Shown here piece by piece: positions 35,030-42,802 of a stretch of 64,000 nucleotides of DNA (position 1 is its first letter; the number at the start of each line of letters is the position of its first letter). The notes beneath the pieces are model-generated. The model made no database searches. It saw only the letters and a list, made by a program, of their open reading frames with translations, and was not told the origin of the DNA. This DNA comes from Sporisorium sorghi (taxonomy: Eukaryota; Basidiomycota; Ustilaginomycetes; Ustilaginales; Ustilaginaceae), in NCBI GenBank assembly GCA_023212695.1, contig JALCCG010000012.1, positions 105,761-169,760 of the forward strand. Direction: 5' to 3'. Both the position numbers and the translations under genes were made by a program.

Positions 35030-35158
35030 TTAAACGCCGAATCCGAATCCGAATGCAGATACAATGATTACCAAGAGAATAAAGAGAACCAGTACTGCAC
35101 CAACGGATCCGTAACCTCCGCCGTAACCGCCAACTCCATATCCAGCAACTTCACCCAT
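35030..35158 (-). CDS. YjcZ-family small sporulation protein
   Basis: A 42-residue protein, too short for most gene finders. It starts at ATG 35158 eight bases after GGAGG. The N-terminal half is Gly/Tyr-rich (GYGVGGYGGGYG), then comes one hydrophobic helix (AVLVLFILLVIIVSA) and a GFGFGFGV-like tail (FGFGFGV). This is the characteristic layout of YjcZ proteins, short spore-associated membrane peptides in Bacillales. It stands alone with its own terminator. Role in the spore is not established. Confidence 0.85.
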   Translation of the reverse strand: MGEVAGYGVGGYGGGYGSVGAVLVLFILLVIIVSAFGFGFGV

Positions 35159-35290
35159 TTGTCTAACCTCCTTTATTTTTCCGAACACCATATCCTATGC
35201 TCAATAATTCAAAGAGACTAGACTCTCGAGAAAAAAATAAAGCAAACGGGCGTTTGGAAGCGGCAGGAAATCCGATGTAATGAAAAAACC

Positions 35291-36085
35291 TTAATCCGCC
35301 AGCATTTTCTTCGCGAAACTGAGTACGTCCGACTTGGCGCTTTCTGCCCAGATGGTGTAGCGAATCTGACTTTCCTCATCTACCCAATCCAAATGATCTC
35401 TCCCTTTGGAGTCATCTGTATACACGCACTCCACTCCGTTGATGACGATGGTCTCTGTTTTCTCGTTTGGCTTCTCAGCCGGTACAGGAATTCCGTTCAT
35501 TGGCGGAGCCGGATGAATATAATTTGCAATGACATCCAATTTCACGCTGCCTTTCTCATAATTGAGAACAACTGCTGTTGCTTCATTCGCGTCAGGTATT
35601 GCTTGGGTGTATAACGTTTTATTTCCTTTCGCGGCCTCTGCTTTCAGTTCCTTCTCTAACTTTTTATAGAGATCGGATGTTTTTTCCGGGCTCTTTAAGT
35701 ATAGAACGGCATTTTGAAAGACATAGCCCTTGGGCAATACATTCGGTTTTGTCAGCGCGGGGGCGTCCATGGCCTTCGCCTTCTTCAAGTAATCAGAATA
35801 CGTATCGTAAACAAAACCCTTGCTTGCAAAGTAAATTTGATCCAATGGATTATATTCTTTGTCGGCAGCATAGTATGCAACCATCTGTCCCGGCTTAAGT
35901 CCTTTGGTCAGCTCATAAATTTGATCATCGAGCGAAGACGTCAACTTCTCTGATTTCACGGAAGAGGCTGCTGCAGGCTTGATCTTGGTCTGCGGTACCG
36001 TTGTGCTTGCTGCATAAGCATTAGCGGATCCGATCATCATCGTAGCGGCGAGAAATAAGGCAACTTTCATCTTGTTTTTCATCAT
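35291..36085 (-). CDS. Secreted soluble paralogue of the ECF anti-sigma ectodomain
   Basis: A 264-residue protein with a cleavable signal peptide (LAATMMIGSANAYA-AS, cut near residue 26) and no further membrane segment. The mature part parallels the ectodomain of the anti-sigma at 36199-37164: LKPGQMVAYYAAD against LKPGEQAVYYIKD, then LPKGYVFQNAVLYL against VPSGYFFDRGQIQI, then a Val-rich strand with NGVECVY or NGKEMIL. Both end in a run resembling FAKKMLAD/FAKIAAGLLPE. It has its own copy of the ECF promoter. Inference: an exported regulator or decoy for the same signal. Confidence 0.7.
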   Translation of the reverse strand: MMKNKMKVALFLAATMMIGSANAYAASTTVPQTKIKPAAASSVKSEKLTSSLDDQIYELTKGLKPGQMVAYYAADKEYNPLDQIYFASKGFVYDTYSDYLKKAKAMDAPALTKPNVLPKGYVFQNAVLYLKSPEKTSDLYKKLEKELKAEAAKGNKTLYTQAIPDANEATAVVLNYEKGSVKLDVIANYIHPAPPMNGIPVPAEKPNEKTETIVINGVECVYTDDSKGRDHLDWVDEESQIRYTIWAESAKSDVLSFAKKMLAD

Positions 36086-36142
36086 GGTACAATTCGTGCT
36101 CCTTTCGGCGGCTAGGCCTTCTAAGTTTTTAAATACATTTCG

Positions 36143-36172
36143 TATAACGCCCAGCCGCGAATAAAAGGGACA
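36143..36172 (-). promoter_or_regulatory. Candidate ECF promoter of the secreted paralogue gene
   Basis: TGTCCC (36167-36172) and GTTATA (36143-36148) are 18 bp apart on the minus strand. ATGTCCCTTTT and GGGCGTTATA are shared with the promoter of the sigma gene at 37706, with identical spacing. Confidence 0.7.
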
Positions 36173-36198
36173 TTTTGTTAAAAAATCAGGGGGATTCT

Positions 36199-37164
36199 TT
36201 ATTCCGGCAGGAGACCGGCGGCAATTTTCGCAAAATCATTGTTGGACAGCGGATCCTTCGGGTCGTCCGTAATCACATACATCACTTCTTCATTGTCGCT
36301 GAGCCATGTTAACTTACGGTTCGCGGAAACAGAGTTGGAGGACAGGATCATTTCTTTTCCATTCACCGTTAGTTTTACAGCTTGCTCTGTAGGAACACCC
36401 GCCTTTGAGCCCTTCTCTCTGGCAAATGCGATGAAAATAATCCGGCTTTCGTCTTTTCGGTATTCCATCACCGTCGATGCAATCTTCGACCAAGAGACCC
36501 TTTTATAAAACAGCCCCTGTTCTTCATCAGACTTTGCAGCCTGCTCCTTGAGTTCATTCAGAAGGCTCTCATACTCTGGCGTGCCCCATACAGGTTCGTT
36601 CCTAATTTGGATTTGCCCCCGGTCAAAGAAGTACCCTGACGGGACATATTCCGGTTCTTGTAACAGGGGAGCTCCCTTCTCCTCAATTTCCTTGGCCAGA
36701 TCGTTATAATTCGGATGCTGAATCGTTTTGTAAAAATAGTTCAGAGGATATTTTTTGGCGGATGAAGTCATGTGCCTGTCCTTGATATAATACACGGCCT
36801 GTTCTCCCGGCTTTAACCTCTTGCTCAGTTCTTCTTCCGTTTCCCTTTCACGTTTGGCATTATATTCCGATTCGGTGTATTTCCATGGCTTCATGGTAGT
36901 CAGTATGATTTCGCCTTCCTTGTTTTTGATCTGTATGAAGTATTGACTGGCGTAGACACTCATCGACGAAAGAATCAATATGGCAGATAGTGAGGCCATC
37001 ATGAAGTATTTCCTCCGATTACGGAATCCCCTTCCCTGTTTCTTCTGATGAATTTGACGAACCTGGCGCATGATGGCAGGGGTTACGTCAATCTCATCCT
37101 CTACCGATTGCAATTCCAAACTTCTCAGCATTCGATCTTCGTCCGACTGTCCGTAATCTCGCAT
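36199..37164 (-). CDS. Membrane anti-sigma factor (ECF module 2)
   Basis: A 321-residue protein. The N-terminal ~50 residues are polar and cytoplasmic (QIHQKKQGRGFRNRRK at the end), followed by a membrane segment (YFMMASLSAILILSSMSVYA, about 48-67) and an extracellular domain of ~250 residues that resembles the DUF4367/DUF4179-type ectodomain. It overlaps the sigma gene by 40 bases. The cytoplasmic head should bind the sigma factor. Paralogous to the secreted protein next to it. Confidence 0.82.
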   Translation of the reverse strand: MRDYGQSDEDRMLRSLELQSVEDEIDVTPAIMRQVRQIHQKKQGRGFRNRRKYFMMASLSAILILSSMSVYASQYFIQIKNKEGEIILTTMKPWKYTESEYNAKRERETEEELSKRLKPGEQAVYYIKDRHMTSSAKKYPLNYFYKTIQHPNYNDLAKEIEEKGAPLLQEPEYVPSGYFFDRGQIQIRNEPVWGTPEYESLLNELKEQAAKSDEEQGLFYKRVSWSKIASTVMEYRKDESRIIFIAFAREKGSKAGVPTEQAVKLTVNGKEMILSSNSVSANRKLTWLSDNEEVMYVITDDPKDPLSNNDFAKIAAGLLPE

Positions 37165-37706
37165 AACTCCGTGCCCCCCTTCTCCTCCATCAACTTGATG
37201 ACTTTCTGTTTCATGCGTGCATATTTTTTCTTCACTGCACTAAGATTCTTATCCAGAATCTGAGCGATCTCTGAGAACGGTTTATCTTCAAACACCCGCA
37301 GCACCAGCAGATTCCGTTCTTCAACCGACAGCTTGTTCATAGCATACTCCAGCGGTTCGCTGAACCATCGGCGCTCCAATGTTTGCTCCACGCTATCAGC
37401 ATGCCCTGCCGGTTTCATAAGCCGACTTACCCGTAAACGCACGCGTCGCTTGCGAATCAGGTTGAGGCAATGATGATAGGCAATTTTGTACAACCATGAC
37501 GAGAACGATACCTTCGCTTCATAAAGATGAAGCTTGGTGAAAGCCTTGATGAATATATCCTGGACGGCATCCTGCGCATCCTGTTTGCAGCCAAGCATTC
37601 GGCAGCAGTATATGTAGATCTGTTTTTTGTACGTTTCGACGATGGGCTCAAAGCAATCTACCTCACCGGCCTTAACGCGTCTCACACACTCCTCGATGTA
37701 ATCCAA
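37125..37706 (-). CDS. ECF RNA polymerase sigma factor (module 2)
   Basis: The 193-residue protein has sigma region 2 (YCCRMLGCKQDAQDAVQDIFIKAFTKL, FSSWLYKIAYHHCLNLIRKRR) and region 4 (LSVEERNLLVLRVFEDKPFSEIAQILDKNLSAVKKKYARMKQKV). It closely resembles the module 1 sigma, including FSxWLYKxAYHHxLN, so the two are paralogues. It begins at TTG 37706 with a weak ribosome site. Its promoter at 37745-37774 matches that of the secreted paralogue, suggesting autoregulation and a common regulon. Confidence 0.93.
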   Translation of the reverse strand: MDYIEECVRRVKAGEVDCFEPIVETYKKQIYIYCCRMLGCKQDAQDAVQDIFIKAFTKLHLYEAKVSFSSWLYKIAYHHCLNLIRKRRVRLRVSRLMKPAGHADSVEQTLERRWFSEPLEYAMNKLSVEERNLLVLRVFEDKPFSEIAQILDKNLSAVKKKYARMKQKVIKLMEEKGGTELCEITDSRTKIEC

Positions 37707-37744
37707 TTCGAAGCCGCACCCCCGCGTACACCATATTTACGTTA

Positions 37745-37774
37745 TATAACACCCCTCCTGCCGAAAAAGGGACA
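37745..37774 (-). promoter_or_regulatory. Candidate ECF autoregulatory promoter, module 2
   Basis: TGTCCC (37769-37774) and GTTATA (37745-37750) are 18 bp apart, followed by TAACGTAAA. Same spacing as 36143-36172. Confidence 0.72.
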
Positions 37775-37901
37775 TCTGCAATCAAAAAATAAAAAACAAT
37801 CCATACCTTAAGTATGAATTGTTTTCATATAATGTCGATATTTTCTTTTTAATCGGAAATGCCCGCCAGCGGCAGGCCCCGGTCTCTTTTTCAAGGTACA
37901 A

Positions 37902-38399
37902 TCAACTCCGTGAAAAGAGCTTCCTGCGTACGAGCACCAGTCCACCAGCCACGATGACCACCGCTGCGCCGATCCAGATCCACAGATTCATGCCCGCTTC
38001 CTCCGCTGCGACCACGTCGGCTTCGGCCGTATTCGCTCCATAGAGTATCGCTTGCTCTCCTTCCACCACTTGAACTTGATCACGTCCAAATTTCTCGTAG
38101 AGGAAGTTGGCATGCTCTTCATTGTAAGGCGTAATGCCAACTTCCACCTTATCTCCTGCTGCAACCGTGTGGGTTACAGTAAAACCCTCCCGGGAAAGCT
38201 CCTCTTGGCCTGCTCCGGCAACATAATCATCGATTTCCGCTTGTTTATCATCCAGGCTCTCATCTGCGGCGGACACGATATGCATGGACGCGGACATCAC
38301 ACCATTCGGCGCAGCCGCAGCATTGCCTGCCCCTGCCATGAGCAAGACACACCCCAGCATCATGAGCTTAACCCATTGTTTTATATTATCCTTATTCAT
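37902..38399 (-). CDS. Secreted protein with C-terminal membrane anchor (ECF module 3)
   Basis: A 165-residue protein with a signal peptide (MMLGCVLLMAGAGNAAA, cut near residue 30), an acidic extracellular part of about 100 residues, and a C-terminal helix (LWIWIGAAVVIVAGGLVLV) with a basic RRKLFSR tail, i.e. a type I membrane topology. No LPxTG motif is visible, so sortase anchoring is unlikely. It is the third gene after the sigma and anti-sigma of module 3 (28 bases from the latter), and may be a sensor or target. No family is recognised. Confidence 0.65.
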   Translation of the reverse strand: MNKDNIKQWVKLMMLGCVLLMAGAGNAAAAPNGVMSASMHIVSAADESLDDKQAEIDDYVAGAGQEELSREGFTVTHTVAAGDKVEVGITPYNEEHANFLYEKFGRDQVQVVEGEQAILYGANTAEADVVAAEEAGMNLWIWIGAAVVIVAGGLVLVRRKLFSRS

Positions 38400-38427
38400 T
38401 TTTCACTACCTCCTGATTATCTCTGGT

Positions 38428-39204
38428 TTATGGCCTATGATCTTTCTGCTTAACAGGCTCCATGGATCGTGCAATGCGAAGAGCTTCCTCAGCGCTCACA
38501 AGCCCTGATATCATGAAGTGAATATCATCCGTGTACCAGTGAAGCTCAACATTCGGTGTGGTTAATCCGTCATCCTGCAACGGTTCACCTGCGATCAGGT
38601 AACCAGCAACACCGTTCACATCGACGGTTTCATCGAAATGCTGCGGCATGCTTGAATTCGCGCTTTTGTCAGCAAATAAACCGAAGGAACGCTCGCCTGC
38701 TGTATAACTGAATACGGCCGCTCTTGCCGCTTCGTTCGGTCCCGTCACTGAAATTTGCTGAAGGGAGAAACCCTCCGGAAGATAAGACGGGACGCGGAGC
38801 TTGTCGCCAAATGCCTGGCCCGCCTCTTCATAACTGCCAAGGATTCGCGGCTCGTCATTGTAGCCAACTGGCGGATCATCGATTGGAGGGTCAGGGTCCA
38901 TTAGGGTTACAGGTGGATCCTGATCTAATGGAGGGGATCCCGGAGAATTGGAGAAATCGGGCTCAGCAAGGAACAGACATAGTCCGATGAATATCGCGGC
39001 CACTGTTGTTCCGGCGAACCACCGATGACTTCTCATTCTCATTCTTGTTCTACGCACCGGGCTCTCTTCCTGCAGGTTCGCTTCATGCTGGATACGCTGC
39101 TTCACCTTTTCGCGCATATGCGAATCAAAGTGAAGGTTGCTGAACAGCATTTCATCCGCTTCGCTTTTCACAAGGTCTCGAAGTTTGTCCTCCTGAGATG
39201 TCAT
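38428..39204 (-). CDS. Membrane anti-sigma factor with DUF4367-type ectodomain (ECF module 3)
   Basis: The 258-residue protein has a basic cytoplasmic head of ~65 residues (RRTRMRMRSHR), a membrane segment (WFAGTTVAAIFIGLCLFLA), a Pro/Asp-rich stalk (PPLDQDPPVTLMDPDPPIDDPP), and an extracellular domain opening VPSYLPEGFSLQQI, characteristic of DUF4367. The ectodomain shares the LP-G(Y/F) start of the two proteins at 35.3-37.2 kb. It overlaps the sigma gene by four bases, so translation is coupled. It should sequester that sigma factor. Confidence 0.85.
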   Translation of the reverse strand: MTSQEDKLRDLVKSEADEMLFSNLHFDSHMREKVKQRIQHEANLQEESPVRRTRMRMRSHRWFAGTTVAAIFIGLCLFLAEPDFSNSPGSPPLDQDPPVTLMDPDPPIDDPPVGYNDEPRILGSYEEAGQAFGDKLRVPSYLPEGFSLQQISVTGPNEAARAAVFSYTAGERSFGLFADKSANSSMPQHFDETVDVNGVAGYLIAGEPLQDDGLTTPNVELHWYTDDIHFMISGLVSAEEALRIARSMEPVKQKDHRP

Positions 39205-39752
39205 AACACGAGTCCCTCCTTTGCCAGGTATTCACCCAGAAGCGCCCTTGCCCGGTGAAGCCTTCCTCGAACGGTTCCTTCCGGTGCGCCGGTTGCTTCA
39301 GCGATATCACGGGTTCCCAAATCCAGGTAGTAATACAAGTAGATAACCTCATGATAATGAACCGGCAGTGCAGCAATATATTTAAGAATGGTAGTTTGAT
39401 CCAAGCGTTCTAAAGCCTCCTCCTCCACGCTGCGGAGAACGGAATTCTCCATTAGCAGCGGATCTGTTGGCTGCTCTTTCATCATTTTTAATCCCTGTTT
39501 ATCCCGGCATGCATGGATTGCAATCTTGGTGAGCCACGTCTTCACGCTGCTATCTCCACGAAACGATGTCCAGTGGCGAAAAGCTCGCAGGAATACCTCC
39601 TGGCTGACGTCCTCTGCTAGATGTCGATCGCCCAAATAGAAGTAGGCTGTACGCAGTATGGAGGTGCCATACTCGGTCATGAATTGCTCCAGTGCCAGGG
39701 AGGGCTCAGACGGGTATCTGGATTTGTCGTTAGGGCCGGCCGGCCTTGCCAT
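39201..39752 (-). CDS. ECF RNA polymerase sigma factor (module 3)
   Basis: From ATG 39752 (GGAGG ten bases upstream) the protein has 183 residues. Region 2 is TAYFYLGDRHLAEDVSQEVFLRAFRHW and SVKTWLTKIAIHACRDK; region 4 is YHEVIYLYYYLDLGTRDIAEATGAPEGTVRGRLHRARALLG. It differs from the two other ECF factors here, for example WLTKIAIHACRD in place of WLYKIAYHHCLN, so it is a separate subgroup. The longer reading to 39878 has a false hydrophobic leader. A weaker promoter-like pair, TGTAGC and GTCTATA, lies 18 bp apart at 39774-39804. Confidence 0.93.
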   Translation of the reverse strand: MARPAGPNDKSRYPSEPSLALEQFMTEYGTSILRTAYFYLGDRHLAEDVSQEVFLRAFRHWTSFRGDSSVKTWLTKIAIHACRDKQGLKMMKEQPTDPLLMENSVLRSVEEEALERLDQTTILKYIAALPVHYHEVIYLYYYLDLGTRDIAEATGAPEGTVRGRLHRARALLGEYLAKEGLVL

Positions 39753-39844
39753 CTGTTGACCACCTCCATACCCTATAGACGGGGTAACTCTCGATTCCGC
39801 TACATGAATTCTGAAAAAAAAGAAAATAAAAACGGTCGAAAAAA

Positions 39845-39906
39845 AGGCCAGCCAGTAGATTCTGGCTGACCCGATCATACGAAAAAGCCTGATTCATCAG
39901 GCTTTT
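39845..39906 (-). terminator. Tandem terminators after the MFS gene
   Basis: Two hairpins stand in a row. The first met by minus-strand RNA polymerase is at 39883-39906 (10-bp stem AAAAGCCTGA and complement), with T-runs on both sides. The second, at 39847-39870, is followed by seven T residues. Confidence 0.85.
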
Positions 39907-39928
39907 AAATAACGGACCCCATATGTCA

Positions 39929-41302
39929 TCAGGTATTCCTGAACGGTCTCCGGTCCGTCTTGGGACCAAACTGCATTTGATACAGCCCCCATACCAGGAT
40001 GCTTAAAGCGGTCATTATAAAGAAAATATTGCTGTAAACATAAGCCGACTCGTTACCTGTCAGCGGATTCAACCGCCAGGTTGCCGACTGATCCAATACC
40101 TTGCCTATAATGCTCATTGCCATCGCGCCGGATATAAAGTTCAGCATGGAGAACAATCCCATGCCGACACCGACCTGTTCTTTGGAAAGCGTTCTTGAGA
40201 TCGTGTTGGACATCGCAATCTGCATAAAGGTTTGTCCTACTTGACCCATGATTAACAGCAGTGCAATGACATACGGTGAAATGCCAACAAAAGTGGAGGT
40301 CAGAATGAAGCATAGAACCAGCAGTGCAGCCGCAATAGAAAATAGAGTTGAATTCCCGCGTTCATCCGCAAGTTTACCCCCGACACGGCCAAGCGTGGCC
40401 GCTGCAATGGCAGCAGGCACCAGGACAAAGCCAATGCTCCCTGCAGACAGATCGTTCAGTGCCGTCAAATACTGGGGCGTAATAAAGGTAATGCTAAAAT
40501 TCATGGAGGTCGATATAAAAGCGATGACCAACGCACCGGTATATCTGGCATTCATGAACAGCTCCGGCTGAATAAACGGATGGACCGCTTTTCGAATGCG
40601 GATCGCAAACATCAGTAGGAATAGCCCCCCGATAACAGCAGCCGCCCAACTGCTCTGCGTGATGGCTAGCAGGAACAAGCCCACCGCTGCCGCAAGGAAT
40701 CCTCCGCCTATCACATCCAGCGGCTTGGCTGCCCCTCTCCCATCGTTCAGATATCTTCTGAAGAAAGGTATGGTCAGCAGCGGCAGTAATGAGAACAAGA
40801 ACAAGATGCGCCAGCTGCCAAAACTCATAATCATCCCGGACACGATCGGACCCAGAGCACCTCCAAGTGCCAAGCCAATAGCCGATGTACCGAGCGCTCT
40901 CCCGCGTCTCTCAGGTTCAAAATATCGGATTGGAATAATCATGGCTATGGCTGGCAATACGGCAGCACCTGCTGCTTGAAGCACTCGGCCGAGAATAATC
41001 ATCCAAAAATCAACGGCCAGCATCCCGACAACCGATCCGACAGCAAATAAGAGCAGCCCGTACGTAATCAGACTCTTCAGGCTATAGCTGTCTGCAAGTT
41101 TACCAAAGACAACCGAACCGATTGCATAGAGAGCCATATAACTGGTCATAATCCAGCTTACTTCAGATGGAAGCAATTCAAATTCTTTACCGATGGCCGG
41201 TAAAGCCACATTGAACATCGTACCGTTCATGACGGAGAATATGAGTGTTACAACGAGGACGCGGAGCAGTTTGTCCCCGTTGTTATACGTATCATTTTTC
41301 AT
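39929..41302 (-). CDS. MFS multidrug efflux transporter (DHA2/EmrB type)
   Basis: The protein (457 residues) has about 14 membrane segments, as in the EmrB/QacA group. Visible motifs are LVVTLIFSVMNGTMFNVALPAIGKEF at the start, GSVVFGKLADSYSLKSLITYG as loop 2-3, and RVLQAAGAAVLPAIAMIIPI as the antiporter motif region. ATG at 41302 follows GAGGGAAGG. It is divergent from a MarR gene across 175 bases containing two palindromes, the usual layout for a MarR-repressed pump. That MarR gene is truncated, so the pump may be derepressed. Confidence 0.93.
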   Translation of the reverse strand: MKNDTYNNGDKLLRVLVVTLIFSVMNGTMFNVALPAIGKEFELLPSEVSWIMTSYMALYAIGSVVFGKLADSYSLKSLITYGLLLFAVGSVVGMLAVDFWMIILGRVLQAAGAAVLPAIAMIIPIRYFEPERRGRALGTSAIGLALGGALGPIVSGMIMSFGSWRILFLFSLLPLLTIPFFRRYLNDGRGAAKPLDVIGGGFLAAAVGLFLLAITQSSWAAAVIGGLFLLMFAIRIRKAVHPFIQPELFMNARYTGALVIAFISTSMNFSITFITPQYLTALNDLSAGSIGFVLVPAAIAAATLGRVGGKLADERGNSTLFSIAAALLVLCFILTSTFVGISPYVIALLLIMGQVGQTFMQIAMSNTISRTLSKEQVGVGMGLFSMLNFISGAMAMSIIGKVLDQSATWRLNPLTGNESAYVYSNIFFIMTALSILVWGLYQMQFGPKTDRRPFRNT

Positions 41303-41384
41303 GGTTATCCCTTCCCTCGTGTTTGAAAGATAAAATCGTCCATAATAAACACCTAGCTGCAGCATGGAAATGAGTGTATAATTT

Positions 41385-41432
41385 AATGAGTTTACTCATT
41401 ATATGTTTATTATATAGTGAGTAACCTCACTA
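41385..41432. promoter_or_regulatory. Two palindromes between MFS and MarR (likely MarR operators)
   Basis: AATGAGTTTACTCATT (41385-41400, 7-bp arms) and TAGTGAG-TAAC-CTCACTA (41415-41432, 7-bp arms) lie between the divergent genes. Both share the AGT/ACT core on each arm. Confidence 0.65.
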
Positions 41433-41477
41433 ATTATGAGCTTAAGTATAAAGTCTGCTTTTGTCAAGGAGGAACTT

Positions 41478-41951
41478 ATGAAACCAAACGACGCTGTACC
41501 CTCATCCATCGATATCATTCACATGCTTGTAAGAACTACTCATGCCATCCAAAAAGAATTCGACGCTCAACTAGGTATGTTCCCAACCCCATATCAAGTG
41601 TCCGGACCGAGACTTCGCGTGCTCTCTGTCGTCCTGGAAACCGGAAGCATTCGAATGAATGAATTAGCAGCAAGGCTGGGCATTAAAGCCCGCACGCTTA
41701 CCGATTTAGTGGATGCTCTTGAGAAGGAACAACTGCTTGTCCGTGTCCAGGATCCGCAAGACCGCCGGGCTATCCTGATTCAGCTCACGGAACAGGCACA
41801 AGCGACCATTAGGCCCGTACTGGACTATTAAACGGAAATCGCCGAGAAAATCCTCGGCAGCCTTACCGAGAGTGACCGCAGGGTTTTCTATGACATGTTG
41901 TTAAGCCTCTCGAAGAACAAGGATCTGTCCGCCTGTATAGAACTTAAATAG
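41478..41951 (+). pseudogene. MarR-family repressor with an in-frame stop codon
   Basis: From ATG 41478 (AAGGAGG upstream) the frame encodes 117 residues with a MarR winged helix: VLSVVLETGSIRMNELAARLGIKARTLTDLVDALEKEQLL, then QDPQDRRAILIQLTE. It stops at a TAA (41829-41831). The same frame continues for 39 codons, reading TEIAEKILGSLTESDRRVFYDM... up to TAG at 41951. This is the expected C-terminal dimer helix of the family. A C-to-T change (CAA to TAA) explains it. The truncated protein lacks the dimer helix and would probably not repress. A sequencing error cannot be excluded. Confidence 0.8.
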
Positions 41952-41990
41952 CGGATTTGTTTCCGAAAACCCATAATTGCATACATAGAA

Positions 41991-42014
41991 AAGGAGCAGA
42001 GAGATCTGCTCCTT
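41991..42014 (-). terminator. Terminator after the GNAT gene at 42048
   Basis: A 9-bp stem AAGGAGCAG and complement, with a 6-base loop, is followed by TTTTC on the minus strand. It lies between convergent genes. Confidence 0.75.
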
Positions 42015-42047
42015 CAACATCCATTTCATTTCCCTGCTTTATGATGA

Positions 42048-42572
42048 TCAAAATCGAAAGACGATCTTTACATGATCATTCTTGATTTCGTCGACAGTCT
42101 CCTGAACCCCCCGTTCCGCTCTATAACTATGAAGCGTCTTTCTCCAGAAGGCTTGTGCCCTCTTATTGCTGTCCGTGGCGTTCGTTTGGATCTCCCAGCT
42201 GCCTGAATGCTCGTTGAATACCTGTGCCGCAGCCGCCTCTGCGATATTCTGGCCACGGAAGGGCTTCATCACAAAAAACTCGTTCATGTAGAATTCACTG
42301 CCAAAGGTATACGGCGCGGTTGCAACCAATGCAAAGCCCGCTGGAATGTCATCGGCCCAAATAAGATACGGGAATAACACCTCTGGCTTATCCCACCATA
42401 TATCGAACACTTGAATCTGGTCATTCAAGGTTCTGGTATCATCATCTTCAAACACGCCATATCGATTCGGCTTCCATCCCCATATTCCTGACAAATCGTG
42501 CAGGTACAGCGGATACATATTATTAATGATAAATTTAGTCGAGGCATCACTTAACTCCACCGTGACTCTCAT
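42048..42572 (-). CDS. GNAT-family N-acetyltransferase
   Basis: A 174-residue protein with the GNAT acetyl-CoA region FYMNEFFVMKPFRGQNIAEAAAAQVFNEHSG (about 100-130) and the terminal AFWRKTLHSY helix. The FVMKPFRGQNIAEAAA loop is a standard variant of Q/RxxGxG/A. ATG follows GGGGGAG. The gene sits between a broken MarR gene and DJ-1, without evidence for an operon. Substrate unknown. Confidence 0.85.
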   Translation of the reverse strand: MRVTVELSDASTKFIINNMYPLYLHDLSGIWGWKPNRYGVFEDDDTRTLNDQIQVFDIWWDKPEVLFPYLIWADDIPAGFALVATAPYTFGSEFYMNEFFVMKPFRGQNIAEAAAAQVFNEHSGSWEIQTNATDSNKRAQAFWRKTLHSYRAERGVQETVDEIKNDHVKIVFRF

Positions 42573-42744
42573 CCGTTCTCCCCCATTCTGTCGGCTATCT
42601 CGAAACCTTTGAAATATCGCATCTTGCCCTATTAATTCAGATATTTAACGGCTTCAACGTAAGCGTAACATCGTCCCAAAACCATAAATAGAGGAGGTAT
42701 GAGTATAATTAACTTTTATATACTGACGTCGGCCGCAATAAAAA

Positions 42745-42784
42745 AAGCAACGAGCACTGTCCAGCTCAGACATGCTCATTGCTT
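42745..42784 (-). terminator. Terminator after the DJ-1/PfpI gene
   Basis: A 12-bp stem (42745-42756 with 42773-42784, one mismatch) is followed on the minus strand by seven T residues. Confidence 0.85.
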
Positions 42785-42802
42785 AATATGCGTGTTAGTC
42801 CG

